From IMG/VR virus record IMGVR_UViG_3300011116_001286, positions 1-41,217 of that record: a DNA stretch of 41,217 bases. One strand, written 5' to 3'. The DNA comes from a virus. Positions 1-7,569 of this stretch are shown piece by piece (the stretch's first letter is position 1; each line of letters starts with the position of its first letter). The notes under the pieces are model-generated. The model searched no databases. It worked only from the letters and a program-made list of their open reading frames with translations, and had not been told where the DNA came from. The position numbers and the translations under genes are program-made.

Positions 1-1115
1 GAAAGAGATTCTGGAAAAGCGGTCACTAAATTGCTAAATGTTCGCAGAGTTCCCGCATCTATGTTGTGCGTTATTCCTCCGCCCGATCTATAGGTGACAG
101 TTATTGAAGTATTTCGCGGTGAGATACCAAGCGTTTTTGTCCTTAGAAGTGTTCCTGGATCTAACGTGAAATCAGAGAAAGTCTTTCTCTGCCCATAGAG
201 AGGAACAGAGACTTCAGAAGGGTCAGGTATTATGTCATTGTCTAGAGTGTCTGCATCACCTGATCCGAACTGTATTGTCGTTAGACCTGTGTCGATGTCT
301 AGAGAGGAAGTAAATCTATAGGGTGCTGGCTGCAAAGATATGCTCTCTGGAACTGCATCTGTGTCACTGTCAGATCTAGAGACTCTTTTGTACACAACAT
401 CGTTCGTCAAAAAGTCGACTTCATAGTATTCGTTTCCCTCAGAATCTCTAACAGAGAGTATCTCAGTGACGTCAGCCAGATCAAGTGTTATTCTCCTGAA
501 TGGCACAAACGTGTCTGGTATAGAGTAAGTCTCTGATCTAGTCACAGAAGAAGTGAAAAGACCGGATCTCTTCACTAAGAAGGTTCTCGGATTTCCCCTT
601 GTATCCTGGGTAGCAGACTTATACTGCGCCTTAAGTTCACCGTCTTCGTCGACCTCAGCAAAATCAATATCTTCCAAGAGCTCAAAAACTATGCCAGTGT
701 TTGAAACTGCCTGTGTTCCAGACTTGACAACCGGAAGCTGCAGAACATTGGGTGTGTACACGTTTCCTGTGTTAGTCGCAGAGACTTGAAAGAATATGTC
801 TGCTGTAACTGTAGCAGGAGAAGCACCCGAGATTTTCACTCCAGCATTCCTGACAAGCCTTATAATGTTGGATCTCTCAACTGCAGTGGTAATATCAAGT
901 TCGTTGAACTGATGATCCATGTAGTATGACATGACGTCGCCAACGTAAGCAGCCATGTCAAGGAAGAGTCCACCGACTCCCGACTCACTGAAGTCTGATA
1001 TTCTATCAGAGTAGTATGTCTGTGCGTACTGCTGCAGCGCAGATCTTAGTGAGTCAAAATCTCTATTGAGATACGATCTCTGTCTTTTTGTGTTCAGCTG
1101 ATCTTTTATAGACAT
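1..1115 (-). CDS. Baseplate wedge protein, gp6-like (3' end outside window)
   Basis: The minus strand is open from an ATG at 1115 to the left edge, so the C-terminus is missing (about 371 codons visible). The N-terminus reads MSIKDQLNTKRQRSYLNRDF, followed by SGVGGLFLDMAAYVGDVMSYY and DHQFNELDITTAVERSNI. This arrangement is typical of the N-terminal part of T4 gp6-type baseplate wedge (J-like) proteins. In that family gp6 dimers link wedges around the tail hub. The gene lies just downstream of the gp25-like gene (3-base gap), matching the gp25-gp6 neighbourhood of myoviruses. An AGGATAGGAT stretch precedes the ATG. Family assignment rests on these motifs and context; the diagnostic C-terminal domain is not in view. 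Confidence 0.75.
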   Translation of the reverse strand, partial: MSIKDQLNTKRQRSYLNRDFDSLRSALQQYAQTYYSDRISDFSESGVGGLFLDMAAYVGDVMSYYMDHQFNELDITTAVERSNIIRLVRNAGVKISGASPATVTADIFFQVSATNTGNVYTPNVLQLPVVKSGTQAVSNTGIVFELLEDIDFAEVDEDGELKAQYKSATQDTRGNPRTFLVKRSGLFTSSVTRSETYSIPDTFVPFRRITLDLADVTEILSVRDSEGNEYYEVDFLTNDVVYKRVSRSDSDTDAVPESISLQPAPYRFTSSLDIDTGLTTIQFGSGDADTLDNDIIPDPSEVSVPLYGQRKTFSDFTLDPGTLLRTKTLGISPRNTSITVTYRSGGGITHNIDAGTLRTFSNLVTAFPESL

Positions 1116-1118
1116 ATC

Positions 1119-1586
1119 CTATCCTATGGCATAGATTTTGACTGTGAGCATGTTGTTTGTTGACGACAATCGAGGGACACTGTATTTAATGTTAAAAACA
1201 ACGATTGTACCAATCTGTGTGTTAGATCTGTCGTAGCTTACAGAAAAGTCTTCAAGAGAGACGTAAGGCATGTACTTAGATACGGAGTCCTGTATCTGAA
1301 GAACAGCACGCGATTCAATGTCGCCCGTAGATACGTCTGCTACAAGGGATCGTAATCCTGCCCCGTAATCAAACCTGCCCAACCTTTCGCCCTTGTTTGT
1401 CAGTAGAAGATTTCTCAAATTGTCTTTGATTTGATCTACTGGGCTAAAGTTCATGGCGACTATTCCAGACCTGTCTGTTCCTAGCGTCATTGGCGTCTTA
1501 ATGCCCACTGGGGGCAATATAGCCTGCTTCCTTGTTATGACTGGATCGCTTAGCTTCGTTCCAGAGCTTTTGAATTTGATTGCCAT
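1119..1586 (-). CDS. Baseplate wedge subunit, gp25-like
   Basis: Small protein of the gp25/GPW (lysozyme-like fold) family. In contractile tails it forms the core of the baseplate wedge and nucleates the sheath. The family signature is visible: a DRSG segment, then NFSPVDQIKDNLRNLLLTNKGERL and F-DYGAGLRSLV, the conserved R-N-L-L-T-x-GER block. The open frame reaches a TTG at 1619, which overlaps the upstream stop. The ATG at 1586 (starting MAIKFKSSG) is the more likely start and gives 155 residues, close to the usual family size. An AATACTTAG motif lies 5 bases before this ATG (see the motif entry). It is followed by the gp6-like gene and preceded by the gp5-like gene. Confidence 0.88.
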   Translation of the reverse strand: MAIKFKSSGTKLSDPVITRKQAILPPVGIKTPMTLGTDRSGIVAMNFSPVDQIKDNLRNLLLTNKGERLGRFDYGAGLRSLVADVSTGDIESRAVLQIQDSVSKYMPYVSLEDFSVSYDRSNTQIGTIVVFNIKYSVPRLSSTNNMLTVKIYAIG

Positions 1587-1591
1587 CGTCT

Positions 1592-1599
1592 CTAAGTAT
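1592..1599 (-). promoter_or_regulatory. ATACTTAG motif before gp25-like ATG
   Basis: ATACTTAG, preceded by GA, lies 5 bases before ATG 1586, the same spacing as at 33364-33371. The sequence ATTGAATACT matches 7 of 10 positions of the T4 late box TATAAATACT. It overlaps the upstream part of the open frame, so it may also simply be coding sequence. Confidence 0.3.
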
Positions 1600-1608
1600 T
1601 CAATAGCT

Positions 1609-2928
1609 CTACTCTCCAAAGATCACTAATGACTTAGCTCTTTCATGATTTGTTCGAACTACAGCCTTTAATGCCTGACCCAGGCCCTTCGCAGGAGGAG
1701 CAACAGAGGCAACAGCGCTGCATATGAGGTCTATTGTGTCAACAACAGCGTCTATCGTGTCTTTGTAGACAGAGTACTTGATGAACGGTTCTCTCGCAGA
1801 GGATTTACCAAGAAAAATATTGTTTCCCCTTATCTGGACATCTCCAGAAGAGTCGACAATCATACCCTCAGATCCGCCAGAAGAGTCTCTTAGTAGAAAG
1901 ATGCTGTTGTTTGCAACAAACCTTAGATTATCAGCTTTGCTAATGATAAGAGAGCCATCTGGAGCACTTTTCTTCGCACCGATTACACCGATGTTTCTCC
2001 AGTAATTCATCATGGAGTCTGTGGTGGTATCTGCCTGTGCACTCATAAACACAGAGATGCGAGCAGAATCAGTTCTCAGATCTCGTTCACCTTCTGTCGG
2101 ATTGGGAGTTCTCTTGTCAGTCTCTGCATAGTCCCTAGTGTTGACAGTCTCTTTTGCAGAATTTACGTTCTCTAAGTTTCCTCTTCCAACAACTATGTCA
2201 ATCAGTCCATTTTGTGATCTGGCAGGATTGATAAAGTTCTCACCCAGGCAGATCAGGGTATTATTGCTGCCCTGTATGGCGAGATCTGATCCTCTCCTGT
2301 TAAACCTGGGAACAGATTCACCTACAAAAGTCGCGTAATCAACAGATTCACTGACTATCACGTCATAGGAGGTGTTGTTAGGAAGGGTGCGATCACTAAA
2401 TCTAAATCCTCCTTCCGGAAATCCTGGAATTGATTTAGAGCTCTCCCAGGATTCTGCAGAACCTGCTTTCCTGTTGTCTATTCTGTCAATATGAGTGTAG
2501 TTTAGATCGTCAATGTCAATATTGGTAGACTTTCTGCAAAGCCAATATCCTAGTGCTGCACTGTCGCTAAAATCATCGTATATGACCCATATTTGCTCAC
2601 CCGCTTTCACGGGCATACAAAGATGACCAGAGAAAAAAGGATAGAAGATAGCAGGCTTTCCTGTCGCAGATGAGTCAGGAATAACATAAGCGATGACTGA
2701 GTTCATCGCCATCTTGTCTATGAACTGGCTATTCTGCACTTGCTCTCTGAGCGTTTCTCTCTCTGATTCTTCTAGTGCATCTACGTTTGATATGAAGTCT
2801 GAAACTACTGCAGTTGCTAGTCTGGTTCCTCTTGTGTCCAGGAGAGGGACAACAATGTCTGTTATGTCCCTGTTGCCACCTGGCGTTTGCATCCTCCTGC
2901 CAACGTTATCCAGCAGAGACCTTGACAT
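1609..2928 (-). CDS. Baseplate spike/hub protein with gp5-like OB-fold region
   Basis: A 439-residue protein between the gp25-like gene and a small coiled-coil gene. Residues about 100-150 resemble the OB-fold of gp5/VgrG-type spike proteins (MPVKAGEQIWVIYDD, then a GYWLCR segment). The C-terminal third has short beta-rich stretches ending in GSLIISKADNLRFVANNSIF and DVQIRGNNIFLG, as in beta-helical spike tails. In myoviruses such proteins sit at the tip of the tail tube and puncture the envelope. No lysozyme domain is evident, unlike T4 gp5. The start overlaps the upstream stop as TAATG. Assignment depends on the OB-like segment and the baseplate context, so the exact hub role is an inference. 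Confidence 0.65.
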   Translation of the reverse strand: MSRSLLDNVGRRMQTPGGNRDITDIVVPLLDTRGTRLATAVVSDFISNVDALEESERETLREQVQNSQFIDKMAMNSVIAYVIPDSSATGKPAIFYPFFSGHLCMPVKAGEQIWVIYDDFSDSAALGYWLCRKSTNIDIDDLNYTHIDRIDNRKAGSAESWESSKSIPGFPEGGFRFSDRTLPNNTSYDVIVSESVDYATFVGESVPRFNRRGSDLAIQGSNNTLICLGENFINPARSQNGLIDIVVGRGNLENVNSAKETVNTRDYAETDKRTPNPTEGERDLRTDSARISVFMSAQADTTTDSMMNYWRNIGVIGAKKSAPDGSLIISKADNLRFVANNSIFLLRDSSGGSEGMIVDSSGDVQIRGNNIFLGKSSAREPFIKYSVYKDTIDAVVDTIDLICSAVASVAPPAKGLGQALKAVVRTNHERAKSLVIFGE

Positions 2929-3281
2929 TATTTCTTTCCTATCTTGTCGAATATCGTGTCTGCATCTACTTCCTGATTCTCTTCAGCTTCGATCATCTCT
3001 ACGAGTTTGGTTATCTGATCGTTTGCCTTAGAAATTCTCTCCATGTACTTAGCAAGTATTGGTCCATAGACAGCGTGATGAGCGATGTTCCCTACGACCT
3101 GCATCTTAAGATCTAGAAACAAAACGTATGAGTTCTCTCTGTCCTCTATGGCGTTCTCATAGATCTCCATCCACAGCGTCTTCTTCTTCTCATCCACTTC
3201 ATCGAGCCTTCCTATGAGAGTCTTGAACTTCTCGACTTTCTTTTCCGCCTCTTTCAGCCTCTCTAGAGTTACTTTTGACAT
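2928..3281 (-). CDS. Small coiled-coil phage protein
   Basis: 117 residues, almost entirely helical by composition. Residues 1-45 are rich in Lys/Glu heptads (LERLKEAEKKVEKFKTLIGR), and a second charged helix covers residues 80-115. There are no cysteines and no membrane segment. The gene has a good AGGTGGTGAC ribosome site before ATG 3281, and its stop overlaps the start of the spike gene, so it is translated with the baseplate genes. A small structural or assembly factor for the baseplate would fit the context, but I do not recognise the family. Confidence 0.6.
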   Translation of the reverse strand: MSKVTLERLKEAEKKVEKFKTLIGRLDEVDEKKKTLWMEIYENAIEDRENSYVLFLDLKMQVVGNIAHHAVYGPILAKYMERISKANDQITKLVEMIEAEENQEVDADTIFDKIGKK

Positions 3282-3289
3282 GTCACCAC

Positions 3290-4069
3290 CTAGAAGAATA
3301 TATCAAAGTCATCTCTTTTCACAAGATCCTTGTAGTGCTTCCTTATAGAGGACATAGAAGCAGAAAGCTGCTTGGGTGTCAAATTAGAGAGATCTCTCAT
3401 GTAGACGAATATTGCACGCTTGTTTAGAAGATCTAGATCATCAATGCTGTTAAAGAGCTTCACTATTGCATCCATGCAAGAAATCTCATTCTCATTCGTC
3501 AAGCGCACTCTGATTTGGTCAAAAAGCTGCAACAGCCCCTCTATGTTGTGCTTCTTATTGTAGATGTCTGCCTGACTATTCTTCTCGTTGAACTCTTGGA
3601 TGCTTAGCCTTTCAAGATCTGCTATTGAGTCCTTGTCATTTATGCTAACAGTTTTCTTTGTAACCTTTGACCGCTGCTTGCTCTTGATGATTAGCCAGTT
3701 CTTGGCAACAACGTTGAAATAGGAAAATGCTTTCGTACCTCTCCCTGCATCAAACTTATGAAGTGTCTCATACAAAAATGATATGCAATCATTCTTGAGA
3801 TCTTCATAGGACCCATAGATATTAGAAAATCCATGCATGAAAATGAGATTCTCAACCAGCTTATCAAAAGCAGGTAGAATCTCATTCACGTATATGTCTT
3901 CCCTTGTGGCTCTATCATGGATGTCGCAACTCTGGAACTTGACTATTGCATCATGAGTCCCAGAGTGAAAGTAGAGGTTTGAAGCTGGCCTTTTAGGTGC
4001 CCTCTTTATCGTCCCGATCTTCTTCTTCAATTTCTTTAATCTCCGCCTGTATGTTCGAGACGAGGACAT
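3290..4069 (-). CDS. Late-transcription RNA polymerase sigma factor, gp55-like
   Basis: Resembles the gp55 group of minimal sigma-70 family factors, which direct host RNA polymerase to phage late promoters. The core region-2-like block lies around residues 95-140: a YEDLKNDCISFLYETLHKF stretch, then DAGRGTKAFSYFNVVAKNWL and a basic IKSKQRSK tail. The remaining C-terminus is helical and ends DDFDIFF, an acidic/aromatic tail such as gp55 uses to contact the sliding clamp (inference). The frame also opens at TTG 4075; ATG 4069 is listed. The N-terminus is very basic and overlaps the upstream membrane-protein gene by about 80 bases, which is unusual here and may mean the true start is further in (for example TTG 4030). 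Confidence 0.8.
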   Translation of the reverse strand: MSSSRTYRRRLKKLKKKIGTIKRAPKRPASNLYFHSGTHDAIVKFQSCDIHDRATREDIYVNEILPAFDKLVENLIFMHGFSNIYGSYEDLKNDCISFLYETLHKFDAGRGTKAFSYFNVVAKNWLIIKSKQRSKVTKKTVSINDKDSIADLERLSIQEFNEKNSQADIYNKKHNIEGLLQLFDQIRVRLTNENEISCMDAIVKLFNSIDDLDLLNKRAIFVYMRDLSNLTPKQLSASMSSIRKHYKDLVKRDDFDIFF

Positions 4070-4313
4070 TTGCAATCCGTAGAATGCTGTCTCTCGTGAT
4101 TGCTATCTCCTTTATCACCTGCCGAACTTCGGGAGAGTCAAAGAAGACTGGCTTTGCTAGGATTGCAGACATGGCGGCATATCTCTTGTCAAGAGAATCT
4201 AGTGACTCCTCTACTGCGTCCTCAATTCTAAGTACTGTCATTGCAAACTTGTAGTTGAAGTAAAGAGAGACACCCAGACAGACAGCCAAAAATGCAATCG
4301 CAAGATAAATCAT
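3993..4313 (-). CDS. Single-pass membrane protein, N-terminal anchor
   Basis: 106 residues. Residues 2-23 form one hydrophobic membrane segment (IYLAIAFLAVCLGVSLYF), followed by a helical, charged cytoplasmic region and a very acidic C-terminus (EIEEEDRDDKEGT). There is no signal-peptidase motif, so it is probably anchored. Its ATG overlaps the stop of the glycosyltransferase gene upstream (TAATG). Its 3' end overlaps the late sigma gene by about 80 bases in another frame. I do not recognise the family. Confidence 0.65.
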   Translation of the reverse strand: MIYLAIAFLAVCLGVSLYFNYKFAMTVLRIEDAVEESLDSLDKRYAAMSAILAKPVFFDSPEVRQVIKEIAITRDSILRIANVLVSNIQAEIKEIEEEDRDDKEGT

Positions 4314-5458
4314 TAGAAAAGATCTCCTAAGGCTCTATCGTACTGCTTATTCACAGAATCTGTTGAGAACTTATCTCGGGCTTTCTTGCCCAGATCAGAA
4401 GCCCACTGTCTGGGAACATCAAAACTATTTCGAAACTTTTTGATCCGCTTCTTGAAGTCATCTTCAGAGGGCTCTGCCCACCTTAGTCCCTTTACGAATA
4501 TACGTCCGTCAACTCGACTCTCAGGAATCTCTCTTAAAGAATAATCAACTGTAACGTATTTCCCAAGGCCCATGAAATCTAAGTGTCCAGACCAATTTGT
4601 CGCAACAACGGGAAGATCATTACAAGCAGCCTCAAGAAGAGGAAGACCAAATCCCTCTCCTCGAGTGAGGCTTATAAGTGCCTTAATCTTTGGATGTCTG
4701 TAAAGTGCACCTATTTCACTTGTACTCATGTCCCCATGTATGAAGTGAATCTTTGGAAAAGGACCTCTCCTCACCTCTTTGAGCATCTTTGCCAGAGTGC
4801 TACGAGTGTTCATTCTGTCGATGTCAGTAGCTCTTCCAAGATTAGTCTTTATGACTATCCCGACGTCTTTATCGTCTGCAAATGATTCGCAGAGCCACTT
4901 GATAGTATTGAATATGTTTTTTCTATCTGTCGATGGTTCGATGCTCGTTAGCTGACTAACAACAAGGAAATTGAAAGGAGTACTCAGATCTAGATCTAGC
5001 TGATTTGTTCCCAGGATTTCATCGTCGTAAGCTTCACTAACGACTGACACTGGTTTGATGATGCCACCAGTTCCCCTGATGACACCCTCAGTAAATCGTG
5101 AGGGAACAAGAACTCTGTCCATAGCATTGCAGCAAGTTATCCATGCAGGATTGCACTTGTCTGTTTCAACAGCTGCAGTGATTCCAACATTCGTTTTAGC
5201 GAGGTTGGGATCCCACTCATCTGGAAGCTGTATCTGAAGAGAGACGTCAAAGTCTTTCTTTGTTGCATTAGAATCCGTCATGATACTCTTGACAGTCTCG
5301 TCTGCATCTGGGTTTATCATGAAAGTTGTATTACCCCAGGGGGTAATCTGCGCGGTTACATCAACGTTCTGAGACTTCAGCCACCTGTAGACCTGCCTTG
5401 CATGCACTCCATATCCACTTATAGAGAGCAGTGGGCCTCTTATGACGACGCTCTTCAT
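4313..5458 (-). CDS. Glycosyltransferase, GT4-like (GT-B fold)
   Basis: 381 residues. It shows the C-terminal donor-binding half of GT4-type retaining glycosyltransferases: SLTRGEGFGLPLLEAAC has the EX7E pair (E268 and E276 from ATG 5458), followed by PVVATNWSG. The N-terminus starts SVVIRGPLLSISGYGVHAR, the glycine-rich acceptor-side loop common to GT-B enzymes. The reaction would move a sugar from a nucleotide-sugar to a glycan acceptor in the cytoplasm; donor and acceptor cannot be read. The frame extends seven codons further, but ATG 5458 overlaps the upstream stop as TAATG and has GGAG eight bases before it, so it is preferred. It is the last gene of the glycan island before the baseplate block. 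Confidence 0.85.
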   Translation of the reverse strand: MKSVVIRGPLLSISGYGVHARQVYRWLKSQNVDVTAQITPWGNTTFMINPDADETVKSIMTDSNATKKDFDVSLQIQLPDEWDPNLAKTNVGITAAVETDKCNPAWITCCNAMDRVLVPSRFTEGVIRGTGGIIKPVSVVSEAYDDEILGTNQLDLDLSTPFNFLVVSQLTSIEPSTDRKNIFNTIKWLCESFADDKDVGIVIKTNLGRATDIDRMNTRSTLAKMLKEVRRGPFPKIHFIHGDMSTSEIGALYRHPKIKALISLTRGEGFGLPLLEAACNDLPVVATNWSGHLDFMGLGKYVTVDYSLREIPESRVDGRIFVKGLRWAEPSEDDFKKRIKKFRNSFDVPRQWASDLGKKARDKFSTDSVNKQYDRALGDLF

Positions 5459-6702
5459 TATATTGTCTCCATGTTCCATGTCTTACGACGACTTTTCCAG
5501 TTATCGATGAGATCTGTCAGGGTTCTATCCCACTCGTCAACAGTCTTCTGATAAGAGAACTCAGAGGTAACGTAGTCTCTAACTTTCTTACGTAGAGAGG
5601 ATTTCTTTTCCGCGGGCATCTCGTACATTTCCATCATTTTTTGCGCTACAGTCTCGCATGAAACGTAGTCTTCGTAGATGTAAGGAACTTGCTGCGATCC
5701 AACTAGCGTTCGAAGTTCTACAGGAAGAGCTAGTCCGTTTTCGCTTCCGTCCCTGTGATCAACAACCTGTCTAGTAAGACCACCCGTTTTAAGAGCAATG
5801 ATAGGCGTACCAGATTGCATAGCTTCAAGAGTTCCTAGTCCGAAACCTTCAGCAAAACTAATATTCAGGCAAAAATCTGATATGTTGTAGAGAGCGTTGA
5901 CCTTCTCAAACTCAAGTCTGTCTTTCGAAAAGAAGACGTTATCAACTATCCCGAGCATCTCAGAAGTGGCGAAAAGATTTGGCCCTTCTGAATCGAGGGG
6001 ATCAGTGTGCATTATCATGCTTGCATTTCTGTGTCCATGCTTCTTCTGCAATTCATCTAGGAATAACTTCCATGCTAAGAGAACGTCGTTGGGACGCTTC
6101 CTCTTGGCGTTTCTGTTTATCCACACGCCGACGAAGTGATTCTCCCTGTTCTTCCCGAGAAGCTGAACTTTCAGCCTGTTTCTCTCGTGATCAGTCAGGG
6201 GTGTAAACAGAGAATCAGGAACAGCATGTGGAATAAAGTGCGTCTTATCAGGGTGCGTCTTGGAGACGTTCTGGTACGTGTGATAAGAGTGGCAATTTAT
6301 GAGATCGGTTCCGTCATAGAGCACGTTATTAAATGCAGGACTTGGATCATTGTCCCAGACGTGCCACCACGCAATAGGGCAAACCTGATGCACCTCATCT
6401 ATCATCTCAAATAACCAGATAAAGAATCTGGGATCTGTGAAGATGAGGATTGCATCAGGTTTCTCTGTGGCGAGTGTAACTCTTATAAGTTCTCTGTCGC
6501 CAAACCCGTCAATCGGCTTGATAATGAAGTCTTCATTGACTACCATCGTTCGGTAGTCAGTGTGCTTCATTGCAGCGCCAAACTGTCTAAATGTGTACTT
6601 TTTCTTCTCGAGCAAGCCCATTATAAGGTGTCTTGTCTGAGTACCAACACCTGATGTTGAGAGAGCGTGATCCGAAATAACTAGTATCTTTTTCTTCTGC
6701 AT
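5458..6702 (-). CDS. Glycosyltransferase, GT4 family
   Basis: About 414 residues of GT-B fold. The N-terminal KKILVISDHALSTSGVGTQT segment is a typical acceptor-domain glycine loop. The donor-domain signature is SFAEGFGLGTLEAMQSGTPI (E286 and E294, the EX7E pair, counted from the GTG at 6705), followed by ALKTGG. The cytoplasmic retaining transferase role follows from the family; the sugar is unknown. A GTG at 6705 and the ATG at 6702 are both possible. Unlike most genes here it is not overlapped by its upstream neighbour. Its start codon lies in an 8-bp inverted repeat (6701-6728), which suggests translational control (inference). It is coupled by TAATG to the next transferase. Confidence 0.88.
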   Translation of the reverse strand: MQKKKILVISDHALSTSGVGTQTRHLIMGLLEKKKYTFRQFGAAMKHTDYRTMVVNEDFIIKPIDGFGDRELIRVTLATEKPDAILIFTDPRFFIWLFEMIDEVHQVCPIAWWHVWDNDPSPAFNNVLYDGTDLINCHSYHTYQNVSKTHPDKTHFIPHAVPDSLFTPLTDHERNRLKVQLLGKNRENHFVGVWINRNAKRKRPNDVLLAWKLFLDELQKKHGHRNASMIMHTDPLDSEGPNLFATSEMLGIVDNVFFSKDRLEFEKVNALYNISDFCLNISFAEGFGLGTLEAMQSGTPIIALKTGGLTRQVVDHRDGSENGLALPVELRTLVGSQQVPYIYEDYVSCETVAQKMMEMYEMPAEKKSSLRKKVRDYVTSEFSYQKTVDEWDRTLTDLIDNWKSRRKTWNMETI

Positions 6703-6728
6703 CACTCCGAAATCTAAATTGGAGTGAT
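6701..6728 (-). promoter_or_regulatory. Inverted repeat covering a start codon
   Basis: Perfect 8-bp arms, ATCACTCC (6728-6721) and GGAGTGAT (6708-6701) on the minus strand, with a 12-base loop. The 3' arm contains the GGAG and the first two bases of the ATG at 6702, so the folded RNA would hide the initiation region of the glycosyltransferase gene. No T-run follows, so it is not a typical terminator. Confidence 0.45.
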
Positions 6729-6741
6729 AATTAGTAAATGT

Positions 6742-7524
6742 TCACGTGCAGTGTGGCGTACCTTTGTATTCGCAATAAGTGCACGATAGACGGTTCTTGA
6801 TAGCTATTCCTCTTCTGACAGAGGCTATCATGTCAGTCATGAGCTTCGCTGCTTTCTCCATAACTTTTGGACCAGCACTCATCTCAATAAGCTGACAGGT
6901 CTTCCCCGGCTTTGCACCTTTCTTCAGCAGAACAAATCCACAGGCAATGTCCTTGGATTCAAGATTATTCTTCTTTGACCAGTGATGCTTGTACAGTGCA
7001 AGCTGTGCCTGGACTAGAAAATCTCTCTGCTTTTCAACTCGCCAACCTGCAGGACCTGACGTCTTCCAGTCAATCATCCAGTACTTATGCTTCTCTCCCT
7101 TTACAGGGACGCGCAGGATACCGTCAACAAATCCCTTGAAGTGCATATCATGTGTAGTTACAGATTCATACAGAGCCTCTTCTGCGCTGACGCATTCCCA
7201 TCCTGGGAAAGTCTCGTCAAGAAATGCTGGGATATCAGCCATGATATTTTGTGCATGACTGATCCACTCGTCTAGTCCCTCAAAGTTATTATTCTTCCAT
7301 GCCTCTCGAATTGATTCAAGTGCGATTTCAGAATGCATGACCCTTGTCTTGAGATACTCTTCACAGGCGGCGTGAACTATTGTTCCAAAGAAGAGGAAAG
7401 GAGAAGGAGTGCTTAGATCAATCTTGTCAATATGAAGCTTCTTGTGCTTCCAGGAGCACTCCTTCCAGGTGCGAATTTCAGAGTAAGATACGTGAGGTTT
7501 GCCAGTGGGAAAACTATTGTTCAT
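6742..7524 (-). CDS. Cas4/RecB-like PD-(D/E)XK nuclease with Fe-S cysteines
   Basis: About 260 residues with the full PD-(D/E)XK motif order of the RecB/Cas4 clade: YSEIRTWKEC near the N-terminus, H53 in GTIVHAACEEYL, D136 in FVDGILRV, D154-x-K156 in MIDWKTSG, and the QAQLALYKHHW helix (Q174, Y180), numbered from TTG 7530. One N-terminal cysteine (C25) and a C-terminal CTYCEYKGTPHC cluster (C250, C253, C261) match the four-cysteine iron-sulfur arrangement of Cas4 and AddB. Such enzymes cut or trim DNA ends. A role in phage recombination, genome processing or host DNA breakdown is inferred. It is odd that it sits inside a glycan operon. ATG 7524 is chosen, with no clear ribosome site. Confidence 0.8.
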   Translation of the reverse strand: MNNSFPTGKPHVSYSEIRTWKECSWKHKKLHIDKIDLSTPSPFLFFGTIVHAACEEYLKTRVMHSEIALESIREAWKNNNFEGLDEWISHAQNIMADIPAFLDETFPGWECVSAEEALYESVTTHDMHFKGFVDGILRVPVKGEKHKYWMIDWKTSGPAGWRVEKQRDFLVQAQLALYKHHWSKKNNLESKDIACGFVLLKKGAKPGKTCQLIEMSAGPKVMEKAAKLMTDMIASVRRGIAIKNRLSCTYCEYKGTPHCT

Positions 7525-7531
7525 AAACAAT
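7516..7531 (-). promoter_or_regulatory. Small hairpin with start codon in its loop
   Basis: Minus strand ATTGTT-TATG-AACAAT forms a 6-bp stem with a 4-base loop that carries the ATG at 7524 of the nuclease gene. It may tune initiation of this gene, which lacks a clear Shine-Dalgarno. It is short enough to arise by chance. Confidence 0.25.
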
Positions 7532-7569
7532 CATAACTCAATGGCAATCATTTTTACCCGCAAGTATCC

